Assembly: GCA_964559295.1 (NCBI GenBank)
Contig: CAZLGO010000005.1
Location: 1 to 35,481 of the forward strand
Length of the DNA stretch: 35,481 nucleotides
DNA from: CAZLGO01 sp964559295
Lineage (GTDB): Archaea; Methanobacteriota; Methanobacteria; Methanobacteriales; Methanobacteriaceae
Direction of reading: 5' to 3'
Part shown: positions 16,722 through 25,059 of the stretch, piece after piece
Position numbering within the stretch: position 1 is the stretch's first letter
Layout: every line of letters begins with the position of its first letter
Translations under genes and position numbers: made by a program
The notes under the pieces: model-generated
The model's input: only the letters and a program-made list of their open reading frames with translations
What the model was told of the DNA's origin: nothing
The model's database searches: none

Positions 16722-16812
16722 TCAACCTTTAAGAAAGGTTGATCAAAAATATTTACGTCAACGCTTTTTGAAAGGGTTGTTTGGGTCAATCCTCTCCTAA
16801 AGGTTTCTTTGG
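16722..16812. repeat. Hairpin string with a chimeric half-hairpin
   Basis: C1 (16722-16742) is identical to the first hairpin at 14952. C2 (16759-16779) is CAACGCTTT-ttg-AAAGGGTTG with one G-G mismatch, the same mismatch as at 28392. Then TTTGGG and a broken unit: TCAATCC joined to TCTCCTAAAGG and TTTC, that is, half of the TCAATCC hairpin fused to half of another. It fills most of the gap between the GNAT gene and the membrane protein gene. Confidence 0.8.
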
Positions 16813-16821
16813 TAAAAATTA

Positions 16822-17319
16822 TTAAAGATCATCTATCACCTTGTAAAAGACCACCATGTGCTTATCAGGCCCATTGTAATCTTTTACGGCTTTTATACCA
16901 TCAATTTCAATTGTTTTTTGACTTTCATCCATCTTAAATCCCAAATTTTTATAGAAGGCTATGGAAACTTTATTTTCAGGTTTTGTAATTAGAGATACTT
17001 TTTTACATCCCTTATCCCCTACCACCTTAAAGAAGTTTTTGATCATGGATGTTGCCAAACCTTTTTTTCTCATTTCAGGTTTCACACATAAAAGGTGTAT
17101 ATATGCTTCCTTTGAATTTTTCTGTGATATAAAACCTAAGAGAAAGCCCATGATCCTTCCTTCTAAACTCTCTGCAACAAATGATGTGTTTTGAAAAAAT
17201 TTTGTAAAGATGTGATAAATAGAATCTCTTTCCATTGCCATTGGTTCACAGTTTTTCGCTAATTCTGCTATTTTTATAAAATCTTCCTCCACAACATTTC
17301 TTATCTTAAAATCGGTCAT
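16822..17319 (-). CDS. GNAT-family N-acetyltransferase
   Basis: A 165-residue GNAT protein that should transfer an acetyl group from acetyl-CoA to an amine. The fold elements are in order: an N-terminal FKIRNVVEEDFIKIAELAK, a central sheet VAESLEGRIMGFLLGFIS, the CoA-binding segment LCVKPEMRKKGLATSMIKN (the R/Q-x-x-G-x-G/A motif as RKKGLA), and NKVSIAFYKNLGFK near the end. RimI-like use on protein N-termini is possible but not shown. It may start the long minus-strand run toward mch; tRNA-Ala lies divergently upstream. GAGGTGTGTGG is placed upstream of the ATG. Confidence 0.85.
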   Translation of the reverse strand: MTDFKIRNVVEEDFIKIAELAKNCEPMAMERDSIYHIFTKFFQNTSFVAESLEGRIMGFLLGFISQKNSKEAYIHLLCVKPEMRKKGLATSMIKNFFKVVGDKGCKKVSLITKPENKVSIAFYKNLGFKMDESQKTIEIDGIKAVKDYNGPDKHMVVFYKVIDDL

Positions 17320-17356
17320 TATTTATCCACACACCTCTTCAAGAAATAACATTAGG

Positions 17357-17365
17357 TTTAAATAT
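17357..17365 (+). promoter_or_regulatory. TATA box for tRNA-Ala
   Basis: TTTAAATAT is centred about 26 nt before the first base of tRNA-Ala, the standard archaeal spacing for a tRNA that starts at or near its mature 5' end. Confidence 0.55.
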
Positions 17366-17386
17366 TGTGAATTCAAAGTTGATATA

Positions 17387-17440
<54 letters not shown>

Positions 17441-17459
<19 letters not shown>

Positions 17460-18481
17460 TTTTTCGAAGCGTTGTATATGTTGTCTATTATTATCCCAAA
17501 CAAATCGTCAGTTTTTATCTTTTTTTTGCCATTTTTATCCACCAGTAATTTCAAAGCCAAGTTTACAATCTCATCAACATCAGTGGACCTCTTCATAAGC
17601 CCACGTTCTATGTAATATCTGTCTACAGATAACAATTTTCCAGGATAACACGATATCACAGGGGTGCCTAAAAGTGCAGCTTCCCTATTCATTGTACCTC
17701 CAGCACCAATTACCAAATCACACCTTTTCATTAGACTGAAACTATCAACCGGTGGTTTTATTATGGTAACATTTTCATTTTTTTCGAATATTTCCTTTTG
17801 TTCCTTGAATCTTGGAATTATTAATATATTCGCATATTCCCCCAGTATGTCAACAATAGGTGATAAAACAGATTTTTTACAATCTACATCCAAATAAGAA
17901 GCAAGAGACGGTTCTGGTCTCATCAAAATTGTCTTTTGTTTTTTTAATTTCAAGTTCAAATCTTCGAAAATGTTTTCGTTATATTCGAAATTTTTAAAAT
18001 GAATAACCTCAGATGTACCGTTGTACTTTATTATTGCATTTGGATTAGCCCCGCTTTTTACAACATCCCACGTATCAATAACTTGCGGCATAATTATTTT
18101 ATCACAGAGAGGGAGTGTGAGTTTATTAACCGCTACAGCATGTTCATTATCTAGAACATAAACGCTGGGTATACCGAGTCCAAATGATACTCTTGGAAGC
18201 TCTACGGAATGTTTTGATACGGCTACATCGGGTTTTTCCTTAATAATCAACTTGGAAAGTTCATATACTCTTTTAGTACTTTCTTTGAGTCTTTGCGATA
18301 ATGTAAAACCATGTTTTCCTATTGAGGTGTATTCTATCCCAAATAAGTCAAGAAGTTTTTTGGTGTCTCCAAACTTACGAGTTGTTATTAGTACCTCTTC
18401 ACCCTCACTCTCCAGAAAATCAATGACATTTTTAAAAAAACGAACATGAGGGGCGTTTACCATATCAATCCATACTTTCAC
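17441..18481 (-). CDS. DUF354 family protein (glycosyltransferase-B-like fold)
   Basis: A 346-residue protein of the DUF354 family, which looks like UDP-GlcNAc 2-epimerase or GT-B glycosyltransferases: two Rossmann domains. The N-terminal domain starts VWIDMVNAPHVRFFKNVID and contains VAVSKHSVELPRVSFGLGI. The C-terminal domain has LVIGAGGTMNREAALLGTP and VISCYPG, the sugar-nucleotide-binding-like part. Enzymatic activity is not known. The GTG start follows AGGTGATCTA. It begins 11 nt after hypB, so it is probably in the hyp operon. Its last codons, ending GLVGI, are read from the antisense of tRNA-Ala; the true end may have been extended after loss of an earlier stop. Confidence 0.82.
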
Positions 18482-18492
18482 TAGATCACCTG

Positions 18493-19149
18493 CTATGATT
18501 CAAGAACAAATTCCTCAATGGTATTTAAAATATTATTCAGCCCCTCACCTGTTTTAACACTACTTTTTATAACAACTGCATCCGAATTCAGCCTTAAAAC
18601 ATCTTCTACCATCTTATCCTCATCTACTCCCACAGCTTCAGCAATATCGATCTTGTTTATGATAACAATGTCAGCCTCCTTAAAGATCAAAGGGTGTTTT
18701 TGGACTGTGTCGTCTCCCTCACTTACACTTATTACAACCATCCTTATGTGGGAGCCGAGATCAAAATCAACAGGACATATGAGGTTCCCAACATTTTCTA
18801 TAAAAAGAATCTCGATATCATCAAGTGGAAGATCTTCTAAGGCATGTTCTACAAGATGAGCATCCAGATGACATTCTTTTCCTGTATTTAGCCCAACAAC
18901 CGGCACATCATGCTTTTTAAACCTTCCGGCATCGAATCTACTTATCACATCCCCTGCTATAACTCCTATTTTATGATTCATTCTGTCAATTAGAGCCTCT
19001 ATAATAGAGGTTTTTCCAGAACCTATGGCACCTAAAACATCAATTGCAAATACTCCCTTTCTGTCAAGGATCCTCTGATTCCTCCTTGCAAGTTTTTTGT
19101 TTGCTATCATAAGATCGTGCTGTATTTCAACCTCTGAAACCTTGTGCAT
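18493..19149 (-). CDS. hypB: Hydrogenase nickel incorporation GTPase HypB
   Basis: HypB hydrolyses GTP to drive nickel insertion into NiFe hydrogenase large subunits, with HypA. Motifs are clear: P-loop VLGAIGSGKTSII near residues 42-54, NTGKECHLDAHLVEHAL with the Cys-His nickel/zinc site, ENVGNLICPVDFDLG, and NKIDIAEAVG for guanine recognition. No His-rich N-terminus is present. At 218 residues it is normal. The ATG at 19149 is preceded by AGGAGTGAATAA, the ribosome binding site; a GTG within this site gives a 3-residue longer frame but is unlikely. The site is repeated upstream by the 59-bp tandem repeat. Confidence 0.95.
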   Translation of the reverse strand: MHKVSEVEIQHDLMIANKKLARRNQRILDRKGVFAIDVLGAIGSGKTSIIEALIDRMNHKIGVIAGDVISRFDAGRFKKHDVPVVGLNTGKECHLDAHLVEHALEDLPLDDIEILFIENVGNLICPVDFDLGSHIRMVVISVSEGDDTVQKHPLIFKEADIVIINKIDIAEAVGVDEDKMVEDVLRLNSDAVVIKSSVKTGEGLNNILNTIEEFVLES

Positions 19150-19398
19150 TTTATTCACTCCTTTCTATCTTGATGTTTTTGATCAACCTTTTTTTAAAAG
19201 GTTGGCGTGTTATTCACTCCTTTCTATCTTGATGTTTTTGATCAACCTTTTTTTAAAAGGTTGGNNNNNNNNNNNNNNNNNNNNNNNNNNNNNNNNNNNN
19301 NNNNNNNNNNNNNNNNNNNNNNNNNNNNNNNNNNNNNNNNNNNNNNNNNNNNNNNNNNNNNNNNCGTGTTATTCACTCCTTTCTATCTTGATGTTTTT
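19147..19398. repeat. 59-bp tandem repeat containing a hairpin, interrupted by the assembly gap
   Basis: On the plus strand the 59-bp unit runs from CGTGTTATTCACTCC through GATGTTTTTGATCAACC to AAAAGGTTGG. Unit 1 is 19147-19205 and unit 2 is 19206-19264. A third, 34-base partial unit starts at 19365 and runs into hypA. Each unit joins about 30 bases copied from the hypA 3' end, including the hypB ribosome binding site, to a TCAACCTTTT-ttt-AAAAGGTTG hairpin. The Ns begin and end exactly on unit borders, so the true copy number is unknown. Confidence 0.9.
19265..19364. other. Assembly gap of 100 N
   Basis: Exactly 100 N, probably a default gap size rather than a measured distance. Both edges are 59-bp repeat borders, so a collapsed tandem repeat is the likely cause. 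Confidence 0.97.
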
Positions 19399-19737
19399 TA
19401 TGTTACATTCTCTTCCCGAGATTATTGTTACGTCTCCCTCACATTTAGGGCATTTTATTATTGGTGCAAAATGATCCAGTTCATCTGTATCTATGGATCC
19501 TACATAATCACAGACGTTACACCTAACCTTTATAGGAATTACCTCAATCTTAAATTCTGAGCCATTAAGCAAGGTATCCTTGCTTATAACCTCTAACACA
19601 AATTTAAGTTGCTCTGGATTAAGTAGAGTAAGTTTTCCGAGTTCTATATTTACTTCAAGAATCTCTTCAGCGTCATTTTTCTCTGCAACGTCAATTATGG
19701 TTTTTACCATAGCATCTGCCATCGAAAGTTCGTGCAT
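19369..19737 (-). CDS. hypA: Hydrogenase nickel metallochaperone HypA
   Basis: HypA delivers nickel to NiFe hydrogenase precursors together with HypB. The mature start is ATG at 19737, giving MHELSMADAMV with the essential His2 nickel ligand, preceded by AGGTGA; an upstream in-frame start would bury His2. The zinc site is CNVC...CPKC (VRCNVCDYVGS and IIKCPKCEGD). At 122 residues it is normal. The last codons (KIERSE and stop) carry the ribosome binding site that served hypB before the repeat was inserted. The gene is divergent from the CYTH gene. Confidence 0.95.
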   Translation of the reverse strand: MHELSMADAMVKTIIDVAEKNDAEEILEVNIELGKLTLLNPEQLKFVLEVISKDTLLNGSEFKIEVIPIKVRCNVCDYVGSIDTDELDHFAPIIKCPKCEGDVTIISGRECNIKNIKIERSE

Positions 19738-19809
19738 CGACTCACCTGTTATCCTATTATAGGAAGTTATTAATAAAGGTAACAAAACTTATAGATGGAT
19801 GGTAATAAG

Positions 19810-20355
19810 ATGATAGAAGTTGAAGTTAAAGCTTGGATTTGTGATTTTGATGATATTAAAAGAAAATTAGATAAAATTGGTGCAAAAAAGATAAAAACAG
19901 AGCATCAAGAGGATACATATTTTAACGCACCTCACAGAGATTTCGCAAAGACAGATGAAGCGTTAAGAATAAGAAAAACTTCAAACGATGAAACAAAAAG
20001 GACATTCATTACATACAAAGGACCAAAAATAGATAAAGTGAGTAAAACACGAAAAGAAGTTGAGGTTGGTGTAGAAAATGCAGAAAACGCTGCTCAAATT
20101 CTTGAAAATCTTGGATTCCATCCTGTTGCAACTATAAGGAAAATAAGAGATGTTTATTTTTTAGATAAATTTATTATCTGTCTTGATGATGTTCATACGA
20201 TTGGAAATTTTGTTGAAATAGAAAAAAGAATCAAAGAAGGAAAAAGCTTTAATAAGATAGTTAATGAAATCCTCAAAATATACAAAAAACTTGGAATAAC
20301 AGAAGGGTTTGAGCGAAGATCTTATCTTGAGTTGCTTGGAATTTATAAGAGTTAA
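19810..20355 (+). CDS. CYTH-domain protein (CyaB/ThTPase-like)
   Basis: A 181-residue triphosphate tunnel enzyme of the CYTH superfamily, which includes class IV adenylate cyclase, thiamine triphosphatase and inorganic triphosphatase. The N-terminal signature ExExK is present as EVEVKAW, followed by DTYFNAP, the basic LRIRKT, TYKGPK, and the acidic EVEVGVE and FVEIEKR strands. The start is chosen at ATG 19810, giving the family-typical MIEVEVKA, with GGATGGT upstream; an ATG at 19795 is possible. Archaeal CyaB-like proteins often lack a proven cyclase role. It lies 29 nt before aksA, probably in one transcript. Confidence 0.85.
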   Translation: MIEVEVKAWICDFDDIKRKLDKIGAKKIKTEHQEDTYFNAPHRDFAKTDEALRIRKTSNDETKRTFITYKGPKIDKVSKTRKEVEVGVENAENAAQILENLGFHPVATIRKIRDVYFLDKFIICLDDVHTIGNFVEIEKRIKEGKSFNKIVNEILKIYKKLGITEGFERRSYLELLGIYKS

Positions 20356-20384
20356 GAGACGAACATAAGATATAGGGTGCGAAA

Positions 20385-21560
20385 ATGAGGTATTTTGTTA
20401 GTCCCTTCAACAAAATCTTGGATTTGAAGTTTCCAAGGCAGATTACAATATACGATACAACACTTCGAGATGGGGAACAAACACCAGGAGTCTGTCTTAG
20501 AACCAAAGAAAAATTAAAAATTGCAAGAAAGTTAGATGAACTTGGCATTCATCAAATAGAGGCAGGTTTTCCAATAGTATCTGATGAAGAGAAAAGATCA
20601 ATCAAAGCGGTTGTAGGTGAAGATTTAAATGCAGACATACTTGTTCTAGCACGTACAAAAAAAGAGGATATTGACATTGCTTTAGATTGCGATGTTGATG
20701 GTATTATAACTTTTATGGCAACCTCTGACCTTCACCTAAAGCACAAGCTCAAGATGAGCAAAGATGAGGCCCTTAACGTATGTATGAAGTCCATTGAACA
20801 TGCAAAAGATCATGGAATTTTTGTTGCTTTTTCTGCTGAGGATGCCACAAGAACAGATCTTGATTTTTTAAAGAGAATTTATAAAAAGGCAGAAGACATG
20901 GGCGTTGATAGAATACATATAGCAGATACTGTAGGTGCTATAAATCCTTATGCCATGGATTTTCTTGTAAGAGAGCTAAGGTCACATATAGATGTTGAAA
21001 TTGGCCTGCATTGCCACAACGATTTTGGTTTTGCACTCGCAAATTCGATTTCTGGAATTTTGGCTGGTGCAAATGCCATATCAACAACCGTAAATGGAAT
21101 AGGAGAAAGAGCTGGAAACACTTCTCTTGAAGAACTTGTTATGAGCCTTCTTATAATCTATGGTGTTGATCTTGGTTTTAATATTAGTATTTTTTATGAG
21201 CTTTCAAAACTTGTTGAGGAACTTACAGACATGAAGATACCAAAAAACAAGCCAATCGTTGGGAAAAATGTTTTCAGGCACGAATCAGGGATACATGTAG
21301 ATGCTGTTATTGAAGAGCCATTAACATATGAGCCATTTTTGCCTGAGATGATAGGACACAGAAGAAGCATAGTTCTTGGAAAGCATTCTGGCTGCAGAGC
21401 AGTTAAAGCAAAGCTTGATGAATGTGGAATAGATGTTACAAGAGAGGAGTTATGCAAAATCGTTGAGAAGGTGAAAAAGAAAAGAGAAGAAGGTAAATAC
21501 ATAAACGATAAACTTTTCAATAGAATAATCAGATCTGTGCTTGGGGCTCCTGACATCTAA
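20385..21560 (+). CDS. aksA: (R)-homocitrate synthase AksA-type
   Basis: AksA condenses acetyl-CoA with 2-oxoglutarate and then its longer homologues, starting the 2-oxosuberate chain for coenzyme B. DRE-TIM signatures are clear: IYDTTLRDGEQTPGVCL near residues 22-38, a divalent-metal GLHCHNDFGFALANS, and GERAGNTSLEELVM. Then FRHESGIHVDAV and VLGKHSGCRAVKAKL follow. The 391-residue length fits AksA rather than LeuA, which is longer with a regulatory domain. LeuA/CimA paralogues share these motifs, so the exact substrate needs a tree. Another possible coenzyme B gene, the aconitase-type gene at 26553, is 5 kb away. Confidence 0.88.
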   Translation: MRYFVSPFNKILDLKFPRQITIYDTTLRDGEQTPGVCLRTKEKLKIARKLDELGIHQIEAGFPIVSDEEKRSIKAVVGEDLNADILVLARTKKEDIDIALDCDVDGIITFMATSDLHLKHKLKMSKDEALNVCMKSIEHAKDHGIFVAFSAEDATRTDLDFLKRIYKKAEDMGVDRIHIADTVGAINPYAMDFLVRELRSHIDVEIGLHCHNDFGFALANSISGILAGANAISTTVNGIGERAGNTSLEELVMSLLIIYGVDLGFNISIFYELSKLVEELTDMKIPKNKPIVGKNVFRHESGIHVDAVIEEPLTYEPFLPEMIGHRRSIVLGKHSGCRAVKAKLDECGIDVTREELCKIVEKVKKKREEGKYINDKLFNRIIRSVLGAPDI

Positions 21561-21896
21561 TTGGTTAATTGTAATGAATATCTATACTGCTACGAGATAA
21601 ATTACAAAAACTTTAAGGTTTTCTTATAATTTTAAGAATCTAAACCGTTTAGATACACCAATATTATAAAAATGGTTAATCTGCTGTTTCTTAATATCAA
21701 GTATTTTTAGTTCTAAACAAATAATCAGAATGCAATTGGAGATTAATTTACTTTTTTTGGATTTGTTATCTCATAAAAAAGCATCAAATACATATCAATC
21801 CTTCCAAGAATTCTTGCTGCTTTTTATCGAACACGCCAATCTTTTTCATAACCTAAAGCTTTAATCAATTTAACATTATTTTTTGCTTAATTTTCT
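21561..21896. other. AT-rich spacer, no gene seen
   Basis: No gene, tRNA or hairpin repeat was found between aksA and the IS remnant. T-runs just after the aksA stop could end transcription. Confidence 0.5.
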
Positions 21897-22746
21897 ATGA
21901 AGCCGTTTCAAAACTCTTATATCTTACATTGTATATAAATCATGTCATGAGATTCAGAGAAATTGATGATGAGAAGTGAGAATTCATTAAAGAGTTCCTA
22001 CCGCCAGCAGATTCTACTGGAAGATCAAAGCTTATGATAGAAAAATGATCAACGGCGTCCTGTACGTCCTGATAACAGGATGCAAATGGGCGGATATGCC
22101 AGATGCGTATGGCCCCTATTTTACTGCATGGAGAAATTGATGAGATGACAATAAGAGAGTGTATGGAAAAGGATCGTTGGTTCATTGCAAAATGAAGCAT
22201 TAAAAAAGATCATATCACTGGAATCCACATCATTAGATAGTAAGATTATCCAGGCTAAAAAAGGGGCGAATGTAGATTACGATGGCTATAAAAAGGATAA
22301 AGGCATCAAATCCACTCGATGGTAAGTAAAGAAGGATTAACCTTCTCTATCGAGATAAGCCCCGGGAATGAACCGATAGCAGATACTTTATCCAACCCGT
22401 TGAAAGGTCTCACTCAAAGGTCTGAGGGAAAGGCTAAGAACAAGACCTGATGAGATAAATGCTGATGCAGCAATTAATAGAGAAATAAGAAATTACCTAC
22501 AGAAAAAAGGAATAAATAAAACATACCAATAAACAAGAGGAACAAGAGGAAACCGAAAAAATGAAGACCACTAAGGTTCGATGAAAAATTGTATAAAAGG
22601 AATAGAAGCGCTTTAGAGAAATTTAATGGATGGATTGAATCCTTCAAAAGAATCCTGCTAAGGTTTGGAAGGCTCACTGTGACATTCATGGCTTTGTCAA
22701 CCTGGCATGCATAATGATCTTATGGAGATTTTGAAATGAGTTCCAT
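21897..22746 (+). mobile_element. Degraded IS5-family insertion sequence
   Basis: Imperfect inverted ends are visible: ATGAAGCCGTTTCAAAACTC at 21897-21916, and at 22725-22746 GAGATTTTGAAATGAGTTCC, its approximate reverse complement. The 850-bp size is normal for the IS5 group. The transposase between them is broken by several stops and shifts, so the element cannot move by itself. Confidence 0.7.
21947..22734 (+). pseudogene. Broken IS5-family transposase
   Basis: Fragments in different frames reconstruct an IS5-type DDE transposase: EFIKEFLPPADSTGRSK, then MINGVLYVLITGCKWADMPD and AYGPYFTAW (the N-terminal DNA-binding part). These are followed by LDSKIIQAKKGANVDYDGYK with the first Asp, LTFSIEISPGNEPIADTL, and the C-terminal WIESFKRI-like and FVNLACIMILWRF. 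At least three frameshifts and several stops separate them. Recognition is from the characteristic order of motifs. It lies between aksA and the AstE-like gene. Confidence 0.8.
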
Positions 22747-23074
22747 ACCAAAATCTGAAAGTTTACTTGTATAAAACCCAACACAGAACCGAAAGTAGTT
22801 ATAATTCCGTTTGTCATACCAATATTTCTAATCTCACCTTATATTTGAGTCTAACAGTTTTAAATTGGAATTTAAGAATTTATGGGACAAGAAAATTCAT
22901 GAAATTTCAGGATTTTCGAAATGACCCAAGATCCATTAACTTTACAAACCCAAATGTTACAATATTCACAATCAACAGTCATCAAATATATTTTCGTGTG
23001 ATGATAGAAGAGCGCTTAAATAACAAAAGCTTATAATAACCAGATCTAACAATAATAATATGGGAGGGTGAAGA
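22747..23074. other. Spacer with a possible promoter
   Basis: No gene is supported here. CTTATAATAA at 23029-23038 resembles a TATA box and would start transcription near 23060, just before the GGGAGGGTGAAGA ribosome binding site of the next gene. Confidence 0.4.
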
Positions 23075-23854
23075 ATGAAAACATTTGAAATTGTTAGATA
23101 TTTCTTAATATTTACAATAATTTGCTTTTCACTAACTCCCTCTGTAAATGCATTAGAGATAACCAACATTAATCCTGAGACAAATGGATTAATCACCGAC
23201 AATAGTGAACTTACAGGATACATACCTAAAACAGATATAAACGACCAAATAATTTCTACCGCAAAATATGGAACTCCGATGGTAACACTTGGAGACGGAA
23301 GCTATCCCAGAGTTATGATAATAGCAGGGGTACATGGAAATGAGCTATCTCCACAGTTAGCTGCATTAAAACTCATAAATGATTTAAAAAATAAGGATAT
23401 TGAAGGTACAGTTTATGTAATTCCTTTTGCCATACCCTACACTTCTGCAAGGAACATAAGGAACTTTATGGGTGAGGATCCAAGCAGAACATGTGAATGC
23501 ATTGGTAGTCCTATAAACCTGATTCTATCCATTGCAAAACAGAAAAATATTGATTATGTTGGAAACTTTGAATCAACAAAGTTAGGCGGTGAACCCGGGA
23601 AAAAATGTGTATTATGCCTTAAAGATGAGTCCTACAGAAGTTATGAAATAGCTAAATACATAGAGAAAGAGACGGGTTCAACGGTCTATGAAAATGCCAA
23701 GGACACTAAAACACTTAAAAACGTTTTTAATCGAGAAGGAATACCAACAGTGACTTGTGAAGTGGTATGCTGTCATAGGAAAATTGAGTGTAGAAGTGTT
23801 TCTGAGTCATACCAACAGATGATGGCTCTTTTAGAGTTTTCTAAAGTAATATAA
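23075..23854 (+). CDS. Secreted AstE/AspA-like zinc hydrolase
   Basis: A 259-residue protein with an N-terminal signal peptide: a positive start, the hydrophobic YFLIFTIICFSLTPSV, then likely cleavage after VNA at residue 26. The mature part resembles succinylglutamate desuccinylase/aspartoacylase (M14-like zinc carboxypeptidase fold). IAGVHGNELSPQLAALKL supplies the His and Glu zinc ligands (HGNE). VYVIPFAIPYTSARNIRNF follows, where the family has an Asn-Arg substrate loop, and EVVCCHRK lies near the end. The substrate is unknown. It converges on a PgsB-like ligase with 22 nt between, so acting on a gamma-linked or amidated surface polymer is conceivable, as inference. Confidence 0.75.
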   Translation: MKTFEIVRYFLIFTIICFSLTPSVNALEITNINPETNGLITDNSELTGYIPKTDINDQIISTAKYGTPMVTLGDGSYPRVMIIAGVHGNELSPQLAALKLINDLKNKDIEGTVYVIPFAIPYTSARNIRNFMGEDPSRTCECIGSPINLILSIAKQKNIDYVGNFESTKLGGEPGKKCVLCLKDESYRSYEIAKYIEKETGSTVYENAKDTKTLKNVFNREGIPTVTCEVVCCHRKIECRSVSESYQQMMALLEFSKVI

Positions 23855-23876
23855 GTTCTTTAATAATTTTTTGTTT

Positions 23877-25058
23877 TTAATCCTCTTTTGCAAGTTTTTT
23901 ATTGTATCTTAACTCAAAAAGGTCTATATCATATAAAATAGGATATGATTCTCTAAAAAGGTGAAGTCTATCTATAAGTTCATATCCAAATTTATCTGCA
24001 GTATTAGCCACCATCAAAATAATGCTATTATCAGGAATCTCTGGTATTATTTTTTCTTTAAATTCATCAAAATCTTTAAAAGAATAAAATTTGATCTTTT
24101 CAGGATCATCAAATACATTCTTTTTCATGTATTTTATTAAATAGCCTGGACTAAAGGCAACATGATTAGAATGAACAATTATTCCGGCTACAGAGTCTTT
24201 CAATAAGGGTAAAAATCCATCAAGAAACAAAGGTATTCTTTCTACTCTATCTTCTCTAAAATTGAACAGTAAATAAACTTTTTCCAGGCCCGTCTCTGAT
24301 AATATTTGCTTCGAAATCATGTAGGTATGGATGGGGTCGTTAACATGTCCGATGTCAACAAATTTTTTTGTTCCCAACTTATCTGAGAATATTTCCGGTG
24401 GCAGTGGTTTATCAGCTTTTTCAAGAGGACATTCATAAACATAACAGGGATTGGGATGATAATCATCTCGAATTTCTCTTCCATGGGCAATACAAAACTT
24501 TTTCATTGATTCCTGGATTTTAGTCTCCCTTTCATCAAGAGAACTATAAATAATATCTGCTTCTTTGATATTCATTTCATTACAAACCTTCTTAAAAACT
24601 TCATATTCATAATAATGGTTTGTCCAGAAAATAATGTGAGAGTAGGGTGGAACAGATTTTATAAATGTTTCAGCAGTTTCTTCCATGCTGAATCCTTGAG
24701 CCAATATATGATCAAATGTAATTGTAGTGATTATAACCACATCAGCATGCAGATAATCGTTAAGGCTTCGCATGTATTCCTCTCTGATGGCGTTATTTTC
24801 AAAAATAATTACATCTATATCTTCTTCTGAATACATGTCCATAATTACTTTAGCTTCTGTCATAAGATTAAATGGAACTTCGCCTTCTCTTTTTACAAAA
24901 GTTTTCTTATCATTATAATAAATCATAGGTACAAGGCCTGTTTCTCTACTTAGGACGTTAAATCCATTTTTATAGAAACATTCATGAAAATATCTGACTA
25001 AAGAACTTTTTCCCCTCGTACCTTCCACTACTATTTTCAATGGTTCGATTTTAAACAC
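23877..25058 (-). CDS. PgsB/CapB-like Mur-ligase-family amide ligase
   Basis: A 393-residue ligase similar to PgsB/CapB, the ATP-dependent subunit of poly-gamma-glutamate synthase. The P-loop is VVEGTRGKSSLVRYF near residues 10-24. It continues with SRETGLVPMIYY, VIIFENNAIREEYM (the acidic Mur-ligase strand) and TTITFDHILAQGFSMEE (the DH metal motif), all in the family order. The final domain is VYLLFNFREDRVERIPLFLDG. GTG start 1 nt after the stop of the membrane gene suggests translational coupling. In bacteria PgsB works with the membrane protein PgsC and PgsA; the upstream gene may be PgsC-like. No PgsA is visible, so the product is unproven. Confidence 0.78.
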   Translation of the reverse strand: MFKIEPLKIVVEGTRGKSSLVRYFHECFYKNGFNVLSRETGLVPMIYYNDKKTFVKREGEVPFNLMTEAKVIMDMYSEEDIDVIIFENNAIREEYMRSLNDYLHADVVIITTITFDHILAQGFSMEETAETFIKSVPPYSHIIFWTNHYYEYEVFKKVCNEMNIKEADIIYSSLDERETKIQESMKKFCIAHGREIRDDYHPNPCYVYECPLEKADKPLPPEIFSDKLGTKKFVDIGHVNDPIHTYMISKQILSETGLEKVYLLFNFREDRVERIPLFLDGFLPLLKDSVAGIIVHSNHVAFSPGYLIKYMKKNVFDDPEKIKFYSFKDFDEFKEKIIPEIPDNSIILMVANTADKFGYELIDRLHLFRESYPILYDIDLFELRYNKKLAKED

Positions 25059-25059
25059 C

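Noticed and set aside
19097..19560. Plus-strand frames spanning the N gap
   Set aside because: They are translations of the 59-bp repeat and the antisense of hypA/hypB; the Ns make them meaningless.
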